A DNA stretch of 41,572 nucleotides from Nocardioides sp. (GTDB taxonomy: Bacteria; Actinomycetota; Actinomycetes; Propionibacteriales; Nocardioidaceae): contig NZ_JAEMSS010000012.1 of NCBI RefSeq assembly GCF_016462705.1, positions 1 through 41,572 of the forward strand. The letters are read 5' to 3'. Both the position numbers and the translations under genes were made by a program. Under the pieces are notes generated by a model that was not told the origin of the DNA, did no database searches, and saw nothing but the letters and a program-made list of their open reading frames with translations. The stretch's first letter is position 1, and every line of letters begins with the position of its first letter. Below are positions 23,053 through 31,634 of the stretch, piece after piece.

Positions 23053-23781
23053 GTGACTGGCGTGGGCACCCGGGTTCGGATGGACGTCGGTGGCGACGGT
23101 GTCGCGGTCATCACCCTCGACGGCCCCGAGACCCTCAACGCCTTCTCCGGGACGGTCGCCCGGGACCTGTCGGCCGCCTACCAGCGGTGCGACGCCGACA
23201 GCGGGGTCCGCGCGGTCGTCGTGACCGGTGCCGGGCGTGCCTTCTGCTCGGGCGCCGACCTCTCGCCCGGGAGCACGCCGTTCGCCCCACCAGGTCCGGG
23301 TTTCTCGGCATCGCCCGTCGAGCCACCAGCGTGGCGGGTGGGCAAGCTGGTGGTCGCCGCGGTGAACGGCCCCGCGATCGGGATCGGTTTCACGCTGGCG
23401 CTCCAGTGCGACGTCCTGCTCGTCGCGGAGGACGCCCGGCTGTCGGTCCCGCAGGTCCGGCTGGGGGTGCTGGGGGACGCCGGGAGCCACGCGACCCTTC
23501 GTCGGGCCGCCGGCCAGTCCGTCGCCGCGGAGCTGCTGCTGACCGGCCGGCCGATCACCGGTCGCGAGGCCGCGGCGCGCGGCATCGCCTCCCGGGCCCT
23601 GCCCGCCTCCGAGGTGCTGGCCGCCGCGCTCGAGCTGGCGCGCGACGTGGCCGCCCACGCCGATCTCGAGGCGGTCGCGCTCAGCAAGGCGATCCTCTGG
23701 TCAGGTGCCGGCCTCGACGCGACCGCCGAGGCCGAGACCGAGGCACATCTGCGACTGATGGGCCGGCGTTCGCCTGACTAG
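23053..23781 (+). CDS. Crotonase-fold protein lacking both canonical catalytic glutamates
   Basis: The 242-residue protein has the enoyl-CoA hydratase/isomerase fold: TLDGPETLNAFSG, the oxyanion-hole blocks FCSGADLSPG and VNGPAIGIGF, and LTGRPITGREAAARGIAS. In classical hydratases the two catalytic glutamates sit in GGCELA and QPEI. Here they read GIGFTLA and VPQV, so Thr and Gln replace them. It is therefore unlikely to be a standard hydratase; thioesterase, isomerase or decarboxylase-type crotonases are alternatives. GTG 23053 is used; GTG 23062 is also possible. Its TAG shares three bases with the stop of the convergent MFS gene (CTAG, 23778-23781). Confidence 0.85.
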   Translation: MTGVGTRVRMDVGGDGVAVITLDGPETLNAFSGTVARDLSAAYQRCDADSGVRAVVVTGAGRAFCSGADLSPGSTPFAPPGPGFSASPVEPPAWRVGKLVVAAVNGPAIGIGFTLALQCDVLLVAEDARLSVPQVRLGVLGDAGSHATLRRAAGQSVAAELLLTGRPITGREAAARGIASRALPASEVLAAALELARDVAAHADLEAVALSKAILWSGAGLDATAEAETEAHLRLMGRRSPD

Positions 23782-25058
23782 GTCGCAGTCGTCAGCGGGG
23801 TCTCGCCGGCGGCCTCCGGGGCGGGACCGTGACGCTCGAGGAACCGCTGCGCGGTCCGAGCCGAGCGGTGGAGGCCGGCGCTGGCGACGACCACGATGGC
23901 CGCGATCACGAGCCAGCCGGCCTCGCCCCAGCTGATCGCGAGGAACGTGTAGAGGGCCGGCGCCCACACCCTGCCCAGGGTGCCGCTGAGCTCGGCCGCG
24001 CCCTGGTACTCCCCACGACGTCGAGGGTCCATCAGCTCGGCCTCGAAGGACCAGCTCGCCGCGGACAGGTAGAGCTCCGCGCCGGTGACCGTGACGTGGC
24101 CCAGCCAGACGAGCACGATCGTGGCCCAGCCGACCGTGTCGTGGGTGTAGAGCGTGATCAGGCAGGACACCACGAAGAAGACGGTCGAGAAGCGGATCGC
24201 TCGCAGCGCCGTGGTCACGTCCCGGATGCCGCGGGCCGCGGCCATCGGCAGGAAGATGCACATGACCGTGTTGGTGCCGAACAGGAACGCCAGCAGCACC
24301 CGCGGAGCGTCGGTCTTCTCCACCAGCCACAGCGGGATGACGAGGTTGAGCAGGACCTGGTTGGTCCACAGCACGCCGAGGAAGAAGGTGCTGCTCATCC
24401 AGCCGAGGTTGCGCAGCGGCCCGGGGCCAGGCAGCTTGACCTTGCGCTCCTCGGCGGTGCGGTCGTCGTGCGAGGCGTTGGGCAGCCGGAGGATGGCGAC
24501 CGCGTTGACCACGAACACGGTCGCGGTGAACCAGGGGAGCGCCTCGAGGATGGTGTTGGAGTCGAAGGCGAGCGCGATGCCACCCAGCAGGGCGCCGAGC
24601 GTGAACCCCACGTTGAGCGCCGAGTACATGAAGGCCCGTGACATCACCCGCTCGTCGGCGGGCAGCACGTCGATCGTGTAGGCGCCGTACGCCGCGCCGC
24701 CGAGGGAGCCCACCACCTCCATCGCGACCGCCATCGCGACGTACCCGGCGAAGCTGTCGATGAACGGCCACACCGTGAAGAGGCTGGCCTGCCCGGCAGC
24801 GCTCACGGCCCAGCAGCGCTTCGGGCCGAACCTGTCCACGAGCCGGCCCATGGGGTAGGCGGCCACGAACGCGGCGACCCCGGCGATCGTGAGACCGAGC
24901 CCGACCTGGGCTGCGGACAGGCCGACGATCTGGGTGAAGAACACCGCCGACCCGGTCATGAAGGTGCCTTCGCCCAGGGCGAAGAGCAGCGACTGGGTCG
25001 CGAGCCGCCCGGCCAGCGGTGAGGGCGGGCGGAAGCGTGCGAGGAGTGTCCCGGACAT
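23778..25058 (-). CDS. MFS transporter
   Basis: The roughly 426-residue protein has about 11-12 hydrophobic helices and the MFS loop 2-3 motif as YPMGRLVDRFGPKRCW near residues 75-90. The substrate cannot be read; it resembles drug/metabolite efflux members. A central charged loop (SHDDRTAEERKVKLPGPGP) separates the two six-helix halves. ATG 25058 is preferred; GTG 25076 in frame would add six residues. GATAAT on the minus strand at 25105-25100 could be its -10. The stop overlaps the stop of the convergent crotonase gene. Confidence 0.88.
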   Translation of the reverse strand: MSGTLLARFRPPSPLAGRLATQSLLFALGEGTFMTGSAVFFTQIVGLSAAQVGLGLTIAGVAAFVAAYPMGRLVDRFGPKRCWAVSAAGQASLFTVWPFIDSFAGYVAMAVAMEVVGSLGGAAYGAYTIDVLPADERVMSRAFMYSALNVGFTLGALLGGIALAFDSNTILEALPWFTATVFVVNAVAILRLPNASHDDRTAEERKVKLPGPGPLRNLGWMSSTFFLGVLWTNQVLLNLVIPLWLVEKTDAPRVLLAFLFGTNTVMCIFLPMAAARGIRDVTTALRAIRFSTVFFVVSCLITLYTHDTVGWATIVLVWLGHVTVTGAELYLSAASWSFEAELMDPRRRGEYQGAAELSGTLGRVWAPALYTFLAISWGEAGWLVIAAIVVVASAGLHRSARTAQRFLERHGPAPEAAGETPLTTAT

Positions 25059-25099
25059 CGCCCGCGAGTTTTCCACCCAGCACCGACGTCGTCGTCCGA

Positions 25100-25105
25100 A
25101 TTATC
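25100..25105 (-). promoter_or_regulatory. Possible -10 box of the MFS gene
   Basis: GATAAT on the minus strand, in an AT-rich spot that stands out from its surroundings, 41-47 bases upstream of the ATG. No clear -35 is visible. Confidence 0.3.
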
Positions 25106-25184
25106 CGACGGCCGACCTTCGACCCCCAGACCGGTGACCGGAGGCCCTGACGCACGACGGCCGGCCGGGGCTGTGCTGGGTCCC

Positions 25185-25802
25185 GTGGACGGACGGTCTG
25201 GCCGAGTCGCGCGGCTCTCGTTGCCGGAGCCCGCCCAGGACGCGGTCGACCTCTACTGGCTGCCGCTCGGGGCCGGGCGCACCACCGGCGTTGTCCGCGT
25301 CAACGGGCGCATCTACGAGGCGCTGTCGGCGGCCTGCCAGCACCGTGCCCGCCGAGACCTCTACCACGCCGCCCTCGTGGTCCACCTCGACGGCGAGCGG
25401 TACGCCATCGAGATGGGCCCGGTGTGGGGGAACGCCGAGCCCGACCGAGGAGTCGTCCGCGAGGGGCCGGTCGGCCACCGGCTGCTGGGCCGGTCCCGGC
25501 TGTTCCGCTACGAGGTGCGCTGCTGGCCGGGCGGGGTCATCCCCGACGCGGCCGAAGCGGTCGCGAGCCCGCAACGGCTCAGCGAGGACTCCGCCAGCGC
25601 GCAGGCGGTGCTGGCCGAGGCTGCCGAGTTCCCCGCGGCGACCTGGGGCCGCGACGAGCTCGGGACCGGCGAGATGTGGAACTCCAACTCCCTGGTCGCC
25701 TGGTTGCTGGCGCGCAGTGGTCACGACGTGACGTCGCTGCGCCCGCCGGCAGGCGGACGGGCACCGGGATGGGACGCGGGCCTCGAGGTCGCTCGGCGCT
25801 GA
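25185..25802 (+). CDS. Unrecognised conserved-looking protein with MWNSNS motif
   Basis: The roughly 205-residue cytosolic protein has blocks that look strongly constrained: VNGRIYEALSA, RDLYHAALVVHLDG (His61), YAIEMGPVWG, a GPVGHRLLGRSRLFRYEVRC stretch, GGVIPD, WGRDELGTGEMWNSNSLVAW (Asn166-Ser169). The order His-containing strand, then a polar helix start reading N-S-N, resembles circularly permuted papain/NlpC-like folds in which the helix would carry the nucleophile (NCN-type motifs); here Ser replaces Cys. This is a weak structural inference and no function is assigned. GTG 25185 is preferred; GTG 25134 in frame is an alternative. Convergent with arcC. Confidence 0.65.
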   Translation: MDGRSGRVARLSLPEPAQDAVDLYWLPLGAGRTTGVVRVNGRIYEALSAACQHRARRDLYHAALVVHLDGERYAIEMGPVWGNAEPDRGVVREGPVGHRLLGRSRLFRYEVRCWPGGVIPDAAEAVASPQRLSEDSASAQAVLAEAAEFPAATWGRDELGTGEMWNSNSLVAWLLARSGHDVTSLRPPAGGRAPGWDAGLEVARR

Positions 25803-25814
25803 CCGAGCGGTCAG
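25799..25814. terminator. Hairpin holding both convergent stop codons
   Basis: CTGACC (25799-25804) and GGTCAG (25809-25814) pair perfectly around GAGC. The stops of the upstream plus-strand gene and of arcC fall in the arms, so one small hairpin could serve both transcripts. There is no T-run. Confidence 0.4.
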
Positions 25815-26740
25815 TCCGGCGGGGCGTACTGCCCGCTCGGCGTGACGATCGTGCCGGCCTCACCGCGCAGGATGGCCGCCGCGTCGTCCAGGGACCCGAT
25901 GGCGGCCATGCCACCGGTGAGCTCCACGAAGCGGCAGACGGCGTCGACCTTGGGTCCCATCGAGCCGGCGGGCGGGTTCAGGGCCCGCAGGCCGGCCGGG
26001 GTGGCGCGGGGGACCGGCCGCTGCTCCGGGGTGCCGAAGTCCTCCATCACGGCGGACACGTCGGTGAGCACGAGCAGCACGTCGGCGTCCAGCGCCTCGG
26101 CCAGCACGGCGCTGGTGAGGTCCTTGTCGACGACCGCCTCGACACCGCGCAGCTGGCCGGACTCGTCCCGGATCACCGGTACGCCGCCACCGCCCGCACA
26201 CACGACCACGGCGCCGCTCTCCAGCAGCAGCCGGATGAGGCGGGTCTCGACGACCCGCTGCGGTCGCGGCGAGCCGACGACGCGGCGCCACCCGGTGCCG
26301 TCCGGCTTCACCACCCAGCCGCGGTCGGCCGCGAGGCGGGCCGCCTCCTCCTGGGTGTAGACCTCGCCGACGAACTTCGTCGGGTCCTGGAACGCGGGGT
26401 CGGCGGCTTCGACCAGGGTCTGGTTGATGATCGCGGCGACCTGGCGGTCGGGCAGGTGGTTCTGCATGGACTGCAGCAGCCAGTAGCCGATCATCCCCTG
26501 GGTCTGCGCGCCGAGCACGTCGAAGGGGTACGGCGTCGTGAGGTGCGGGTCGGAGGCGCTCTGCAGCGCCAGCACGCCGACCTGGGGGCCGTTGCCGTGC
26601 GTCAGCACCAGCTGGTTGTGGTGCGCGATCGGGGACAGGGCGGCCACCGCCCGGTCGACGTTGGCCTCCTGCACCTCCGCGTCAGGCGTCTGGCCCCGCT
26701 GGAGCAGGGCGTTGCCGCCGAGGGCGACGACGACGCGCAC
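25811..26740 (-). CDS. arcC: Carbamate kinase
   Basis: The 309-residue protein is the last enzyme of the arginine deiminase pathway, making ATP from carbamoyl phosphate and ADP in the cytosol. The N-terminus VVVALGGNALLQRGQ, LVLTHGNGPQVGVLALQ, AIINQTLVEA, VVCAGGGGVPVI and AVVDKDLTSAVLAE are the classical carbamate kinase blocks of the amino acid kinase fold. Length is normal. It begins at GTG 26740, one base after the arcB stop, so the two are translationally linked. It is third in the arcA-arcB-arcC operon. Confidence 0.96.
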   Translation of the reverse strand: MRVVVALGGNALLQRGQTPDAEVQEANVDRAVAALSPIAHHNQLVLTHGNGPQVGVLALQSASDPHLTTPYPFDVLGAQTQGMIGYWLLQSMQNHLPDRQVAAIINQTLVEAADPAFQDPTKFVGEVYTQEEAARLAADRGWVVKPDGTGWRRVVGSPRPQRVVETRLIRLLLESGAVVVCAGGGGVPVIRDESGQLRGVEAVVDKDLTSAVLAEALDADVLLVLTDVSAVMEDFGTPEQRPVPRATPAGLRALNPPAGSMGPKVDAVCRFVELTGGMAAIGSLDDAAAILRGEAGTIVTPSGQYAPPD

Positions 26741-26741
26741 C

Positions 26742-27743
26742 TCAGCCGCCCAGCGTGGCGACGAGCACGGCCTTGATGGTGTGCATGCGGTTCTCGGCCT
26801 GGTCGAACACGATCGAGTGCCGCGACTCGAACACCTCGTCGGTGACCTCCAGCGCCTCCATGCCGGTCCGCTGGAACAGGTCCTCGCCCACCTTGGTGTG
26901 CCGGTCGTGGAACCCGGGCAGGCAGTGCATGAACTTGACCTTGGGGTTGCCGGTGGCCTTCACCACGTCCATGTTGACCTGGTACGCCTTGAGCAGCCGG
27001 ATCCGCTCCTCCCAGGTCTCCGGGGGCTCACCCATCGACACCCACACGTCGGTGTAGAGGAAGTCGACGCCGGCGACGCCCGCCTCGACGTCCTCGGTCT
27101 GGGTGATCCGGGCACCGGTGACCTCGGCGATCTCCGCGGCCTTGGTGACCACGTCGTCGTGGTTCCACAGCGACCTCGGGGCGACGATCCGCACGTCCAT
27201 GCCCATCATGGCGCCGGCGATCAGCAGTGAGTTGCCGACGTTGTTGCGGGCGTCGCCGAGGTAGGCGAACGCGATGTCCTCGTCGTGCTTGCCGGAGTGC
27301 TCGCGCATCGTCAGCATGTCGCAGAGCGTCTGCGTCGGGTGCCACTCGTCGGTCAGGCCGTTCCACACCGGCACACCGGCGTACGTCGCCAGCGTCTCCA
27401 CGTTGGTCTGGGCCGACCCGCGGTACTCGATGCCGTCGTACATGCGGCCGAGCACGCGGGCGGTGTCCTCCATGGACTCCTTGTGGCCGATCTGCGACCC
27501 GGTCGGGTCGAGGTAGGTCACCCGGGCGCCCTGGTCGAACGCCGCCACCTCGAACGCGCACCGGGTGCGGGTGGAGGTCTTCTCGAAGATCAGGGCGATG
27601 TTCTTGCCGGTGAGCCGGGGCTGCTCGGAGCCGGCGTACTTGGCCACCTTGAGCTCGGCCGCCAGGTCGAGGAGGAACCTCCACTCCTTGGGCGTGAAGT
27701 CGATCTCCTTGACGAAGCTGCGGTTGCGGAGGTTGAAGGCCAT
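26742..27743 (-). CDS. arcB: Ornithine carbamoyltransferase (catabolic, ADI operon)
   Basis: The 333-residue protein converts citrulline and phosphate to ornithine and carbamoyl phosphate in this operon. Its carbamoyl-phosphate site STRTRCAFE is near residue 57, with [28 protein letters not shown], the ornithine-binding DVWVSMGE and the [10 protein letters not shown] loop. The extended N-terminus [18 protein letters not shown] and the length fit the ArcB/ArgF type. Placement between arcA (5-base gap) and arcC argues for the catabolic role. AAGGGA lies about 12 bases before the ATG. Confidence 0.95.
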   Translation of the reverse strand: MAFNLRNRSFVKEIDFTPKEWRFLLDLAAELKVAKYAGSEQPRLTGKNIALIFEKTSTRTRCAFEVAAFDQGARVTYLDPTGSQIGHKESMEDTARVLGRMYDGIEYRGSAQTNVETLATYAGVPVWNGLTDEWHPTQTLCDMLTMREHSGKHDEDIAFAYLGDARNNVGNSLLIAGAMMGMDVRIVAPRSLWNHDDVVTKAAEIAEVTGARITQTEDVEAGVAGVDFLYTDVWVSMGEPPETWEERIRLLKAYQVNMDVVKATGNPKVKFMHCLPGFHDRHTKVGEDLFQRTGMEALEVTDEVFESRHSIVFDQAENRMHTIKAVLVATLGG

Positions 27744-27748
27744 GACGC

Positions 27749-28972
27749 TCAGATCCCTTCTCGTTCGATCGGGCAGGTCATGCACCGGGGGCCACCGCGT
27801 CCGCGGCCGAGCTCGCTGCCCTGGATGGTGATCACCTCGATGCCGTGCTTGCGGAGGTAGGTGTTGGTGGTCACGTTGCGCTCGTAGGCGACGACCACGC
27901 CAGGGCGGACGGCGAGCACGTTGCACCCGTCGTCCCACTGCTCGCGCTCGGCGGCGTGGACGTCCTGGGTGGCGGTGAGCACCTTGATCTCCGGAAGCCC
28001 GAGGGCCGAGGCGATGGCGCCGTGCATGTCCTCGGGCGCGTGCGGCGTCACCTTGAGCTCCTTCTCGGTGTCGCCCGGCTCGATCGTGTACGACGGCAGC
28101 ATGCCGAGGCCGACGTACTGGGTGAACGTCTCCTCGTCGACCATCGTCATCACGGTGTCGAGGTGCATGAACGCCCGCTTCTGCGGCATCGCCAGCGCGA
28201 CGATCTTCGACGCGCTGCCGGCCGCGAAGAGCTTCGTCGCCAGGCGCTCGACGCCCTGGGGGGTCGTCCGCTCGCTCATCCCGACCAGCACCGCGCCCCG
28301 GCCGAGGACCAGGATGTCGCCCCCCTCGGTCGTCGCCAGGCCGTTCGCCGTGCCCTCGGCCCAGATCCGGAAGTCCTCGGCGGCGAAGGCGGGGTGCCAG
28401 CGGTAGATCGCCTCGTAGTGGATGGTCTCGCGCATCCGGGCCCGCTTGCGCATGGCGTTGATCGAGACCCCGTCGAAGACCCACGCCGAGGTGTCGCGGG
28501 TGAAGAGGTGGTTGGGGAGCGGGGGCAGCAGCAGGTCGTCCAGGCCCAATGCCTGGATCCGCACCGACGGCGGCTCCGGCGCGAGCTCGAGCAGCTCGCG
28601 TTTGGTCATGCCGCCGATCAGGCTGGTCATGAGCTCCTCGTCGCCCATCTGGCTGAAGACGCTGTGCAGCGCGTCCAGGGCCATCGGGCCGTAGACGCGC
28701 TCGTCGAAGGTCCGGTCGAGGAGGTACTGGCGGGCCTCGGGGATCGCCACCGTCTCGGTGAGCAGCTCGTGCAGCAGGTGGACCTGCACGCCCTGGTCCC
28801 GCAGGGTCTCGGCGAAGGCGTCGTGCTCCTGCTTGGCCCGCTTGACCCAGAGCACGTCGTCGAAGAGGTACTCGTCGTGGTTGGTCGGAGTCAGTCGCTT
28901 CAGCTCCAGGTCCGGGCGGTGCAGGATCGCCTGTCGCAGACGGCCCACCTCCGAGTCCACGTGCAGGGTCAT
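27749..28972 (-). CDS. arcA: Arginine deiminase
   Basis: The 407-residue protein hydrolyses arginine to citrulline and ammonia, the first step of the ADI pathway that yields ATP without respiration and neutralises acid. Conserved blocks are the N-terminal [35 protein letters not shown] with its guanidinium-binding Asp, [12 protein letters not shown] (His-Asp of the active site) and the C-terminal [11 protein letters not shown] with the nucleophile Cys397. It heads the arcABC operon; AGAAGG lies four bases before ATG 28972. A six-codon open frame overlaps its start codon, and two purine-rich repeats lie just upstream. Confidence 0.97.
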   Translation of the reverse strand: MTLHVDSEVGRLRQAILHRPDLELKRLTPTNHDEYLFDDVLWVKRAKQEHDAFAETLRDQGVQVHLLHELLTETVAIPEARQYLLDRTFDERVYGPMALDALHSVFSQMGDEELMTSLIGGMTKRELLELAPEPPSVRIQALGLDDLLLPPLPNHLFTRDTSAWVFDGVSINAMRKRARMRETIHYEAIYRWHPAFAAEDFRIWAEGTANGLATTEGGDILVLGRGAVLVGMSERTTPQGVERLATKLFAAGSASKIVALAMPQKRAFMHLDTVMTMVDEETFTQYVGLGMLPSYTIEPGDTEKELKVTPHAPEDMHGAIASALGLPEIKVLTATQDVHAAEREQWDDGCNVLAVRPGVVVAYERNVTTNTYLRKHGIEVITIQGSELGRGRGGPRCMTCPIEREGI

Positions 28973-28989
28973 CGAACCTTCTCTCTCAT
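28969..28989 (-). promoter_or_regulatory. Possible six-codon leader open frame overlapping the arcA start
   Basis: On the arcA strand, ATG at 28989 opens MREKVR and stops at a TGA that overlaps the arcA ATG as ATGA. Two of six codons are Arg, one being AGA, rare in such GC-rich DNA. The arcA ribosome binding site lies inside this frame. Translation is unproven and the frame is short enough to arise by chance. Confidence 0.3.
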
Positions 28990-29011
28990 CGGTCTCTCGC
29001 CGGTCTCTCGC
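28990..29011 (-). repeat. Two 11-base direct repeats in the arcA leader
   Basis: GCGAGAGACCG occurs twice in tandem on the arcA strand, followed by a related third unit (ATGAGAGAGAAGG) containing the ribosome binding site. The repeated purine-rich GAGAGA could mimic ribosome binding sites. Confidence 0.7.
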
Positions 29012-29083
29012 CGGGGTTACCTGACGAGCGTCACGTCGTGGGACGCCGCAGGCGGAGAGTCCAAGGTCCTGTCGACAAGGGCC

Positions 29084-29099
29084 CCGAGACAGGTCTCGG
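29084..29099. promoter_or_regulatory. 16-bp palindrome between arcA and yfcC, candidate operator
   Basis: CCGAGAC (29084-29090) and GTCTCGG (29093-29099) are perfect arms around AG, about 60 bases upstream of the YfcC start in the divergent 187-base control region. It would suit a dimeric repressor; it does not resemble the AT-rich ArgR box. Confidence 0.4.
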
Positions 29100-29159
29100 A
29101 CGAGGTCGCCCCCTGGTTGCGTGGAGTCGGCAGATCGCCACTAGGAGAGGGGGCCCACC

Positions 29160-30704
29160 GTGGCCGTCCAGAGCAAGACCCCTCCGTCAGCGTCTCACCG
29201 GGGCGCGGCGGAGACTCAGACCGCCAAGCCGCGGTCGTTCCGGTTCCCCAGCGCCTTCACCGTGCTCTTCGCGGTGACCATCGCGGTCTGGGTTCTCGCG
29301 TTCGTCGTGCCGACCGGCAAGTACGCGACCGATGCCGAGACCGGCGCCCCGGTCCCGGGCAGCTACGAGGGCACGGACAGCGTGCTCTCGTTCGGCGACC
29401 GGCTGATGGAGCTGTTCCTCGCACCCATCAACGGCCTCTACGGCGTGATGAACGCCGACGGCTACATCGGCCCGTACGAGAGCGGTGAGCTGTACGGCGC
29501 CGCAGGGGTGTTCATGTTCGTCATCGCCATCGGCATCTTCATCACGATGGCGATGCGCACCGGCGCGATCGACAACGGCGTCGCCCGGATCGCCACCAGG
29601 ATGAGCGGCCGCGGGACGGTGCTGATCGCCGTGCTGATGGTGCTGTTCTCCATCGGCGGGACCACCGAGGGCATGGCCGAGGAGACGCTGGGCTTCTACG
29701 CGCTGCTGATCCCCCTGATGCTCGCGCTCGGCTACGACCGCATGGTCGCGGCCGCCACCATCCTGGTGGGCGCCGGCATCGGTGTCCTGGCCTCGACGGT
29801 CAACCCGTTCGCGACGGGCGTGGCGTCGGACGCCGCCGGCATCTCCATCGGTGACGGCATCGGGTTCCGCTTCCTCATGTACCTGCTGCTGGTGCCGGTC
29901 GGCGTCTGGTGGGTCCTCCGCTACGCCCGCAAGGTGCACGCGGACCCGTCGTACTCGAAGGTCGGCGAGGTCGAGGGTGACCAGGAGATGCGCGCGCAGG
30001 GCCTGCGCGTGGCGGACCCGCTCACCGGCCGGGAGAAGACGGTCCTCGCGATCGTGGGCGTGACCTTCGCGTTCATGATCTTCGCGATCGTCCCGTGGGC
30101 CCAGGTCATCGACGGCCCGGACGCGGCCAGCTACGGCTGGCAGCTGGACTGGTACTTCCCGGAGCTCGCCGCGCTGTTCATCGTGATGGCACTGGTCGTC
30201 GGTCTCATCGGGGGCCTGGGGGAGAAGGGGCTGACCGACACGGTCGTCAAGGGCGCCGGAGACTTCATCGGGGTCGGCCTGATCATCGTGCTCGCCCGCG
30301 GTGTCACGGTCATCATGAACAACTCCGAGATCACCGGCACGATCCTCCACTCGATGGAGAACATCGTGAACGACAGCTCCAACGCGCTGTTCGGTGCGGG
30401 GATGTTCCTGATCAACATCCCGCTGGCGTTCCTGGTCCCGTCGACGTCGGGCCACGCGGCCCTGGCGATGCCGATCCTGGCGCCCTTGGCCGACTTCGCC
30501 GGCGTCGAGCGGGCGATGGTCATCACGGCCTACCAGTCGGCGTCCGGCCTGGTGAACCTCATCACCCCGACCTCGGCCGTGGTGATGGGCGGGTTGGCAC
30601 TGGCCAAGGTCCGCTACGACCAGTACCTGCGGTTCGTGATGCCGCTGGTCGGCATCCTGTTCGTGCTCTGCCTTGCGTTCATCGCGGTCGGCGCAGCGCT
30701 CTAG
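29160..30704 (+). CDS. YfcC family carrier, probably arginine or ornithine transport
   Basis: The 514-residue membrane protein has about 12 hydrophobic helices after a 30-residue polar N-terminus. It carries YfcC-family blocks: AFVVPTGKY, the GGTTEGMAEETLGFY loop, ILVGAGIGVLASTVNPFATG, NNSEITGTILH and FLVPSTSGHAALAMPILAPL, ending with SASGLVNLITPTSAVVMGG. YfcC proteins in ADI loci are thought to import arginine or exchange it for ornithine; here it is divergent from arcABC. GTG 29160 follows AGGAGAGGGGG. A strong hairpin (30725-30766) follows the gene. Confidence 0.88.
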   Translation: MAVQSKTPPSASHRGAAETQTAKPRSFRFPSAFTVLFAVTIAVWVLAFVVPTGKYATDAETGAPVPGSYEGTDSVLSFGDRLMELFLAPINGLYGVMNADGYIGPYESGELYGAAGVFMFVIAIGIFITMAMRTGAIDNGVARIATRMSGRGTVLIAVLMVLFSIGGTTEGMAEETLGFYALLIPLMLALGYDRMVAAATILVGAGIGVLASTVNPFATGVASDAAGISIGDGIGFRFLMYLLLVPVGVWWVLRYARKVHADPSYSKVGEVEGDQEMRAQGLRVADPLTGREKTVLAIVGVTFAFMIFAIVPWAQVIDGPDAASYGWQLDWYFPELAALFIVMALVVGLIGGLGEKGLTDTVVKGAGDFIGVGLIIVLARGVTVIMNNSEITGTILHSMENIVNDSSNALFGAGMFLINIPLAFLVPSTSGHAALAMPILAPLADFAGVERAMVITAYQSASGLVNLITPTSAVVMGGLALAKVRYDQYLRFVMPLVGILFVLCLAFIAVGAAL

Positions 30705-30724
30705 CGGGACCGCAAGGCCTCCGG

Positions 30725-30766
30725 GGCATCGGCCCGGGTCACCCCAGGGTGGCCCGGGCCGAAGCC
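30725..30766 (+). terminator. Strong hairpin after the YfcC gene
   Basis: A long, nearly perfect stem: CGGCCCGGGTCACCC (30730-30744) pairs with 30747-30761 with one wobble, extended outward by GGCAT/AAGCC. There is no T-run. It separates yfcC from the ABC transporter operon. Confidence 0.75.
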
Positions 30767-30843
30767 TGTCATCTGTCGTTGGTCCCGAGGACTGAGGCCC
30801 GCAGACTCTCACGCCCAGCGGGTCGCCGGCGGAGGCTGATCAC

Positions 30844-31623
30844 ATGACCCCGACGTCTCACCCAGGGTCCGTGGTGGCGCTGCCGCACGCGACCGACATC
30901 ACGCTCGCCGCCGAGGCGCAGCACGCGCACAAGGTCTATGCCACCGGTCAGGCGGCCGTCACCGCGCTCGGGGACGTGTCGCTGCAGCTGCCCCGCGGCC
31001 AGTTCACCGCGGTCATGGGACCGTCGGGCTCGGGCAAGTCGACCCTGATGCACTGCCTGGCCGGTCTCGACACGCTCACCGCCGGGCACGTGCTCGTCGG
31101 CTCGACCGATCTCGCGACCCTGTCGGACCGGGAGCTCACCCTCCTGCGGCGGGACCGGCTGGGCTTCGTGTTCCAGGCGTTCAACCTGCTCCCCACGCTG
31201 AACGCGGAGGAGAACATCACGCTGCCGGCCGACCTGGCGGGGCGGTCGGTCGACCGTGAGTGGTTCGACACCGTGGTCGACAAGCTCAACCTCCGCGAGC
31301 GGCTCCGGCACCGTCCCTCCGAGCTCTCCGGTGGCCAGCAGCAGCGGGTCGCGATCGCCCGGGCGCTGATCTCCCGCCCCGAGGTGGTCTTCGCCGACGA
31401 GCCCACCGGCGCCCTCGACTCCAAGGCGGGCCACGAGCTGCTGCGGTTCCTGCGGTCGATCGTGGACCAGCTGGGGCAGACGGTCGTGATGGTCACCCAC
31501 GACCCCGGGGCGGCGGCGTACGCCGACCGGGTGGTGTTCCTGGTCGACGGGGACCTGGTGGAGGAGCTCGCCGAGCCCACCCGTGACCGCGTCCTCGAGG
31601 TCATGGGCCGGCTGGGGGACTGA
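30844..31623 (+). CDS. ABC transporter ATP-binding protein (LolD/MacB type)
   Basis: The 259-residue protein energises the neighbouring permease. It contains Walker A GPSGSGKST, the Q-loop (FVFQAFNLLPTLNAEENI), signature LSGGQQQR, Walker B VVFADEPTGALDS and the switch His in MVTHD. EEN in the Q-loop region and the DEPTGALDS wording are typical of the LolD/MacB subfamily that works with FtsX-type permeases. It starts at ATG 30844 with GGAGG eight bases upstream. It is first in a four-gene unit. Confidence 0.95.
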   Translation: MTPTSHPGSVVALPHATDITLAAEAQHAHKVYATGQAAVTALGDVSLQLPRGQFTAVMGPSGSGKSTLMHCLAGLDTLTAGHVLVGSTDLATLSDRELTLLRRDRLGFVFQAFNLLPTLNAEENITLPADLAGRSVDREWFDTVVDKLNLRERLRHRPSELSGGQQQRVAIARALISRPEVVFADEPTGALDSKAGHELLRFLRSIVDQLGQTVVMVTHDPGAAAYADRVVFLVDGDLVEELAEPTRDRVLEVMGRLGD

Positions 31624-31634
31624 GGGGTCCCGTC

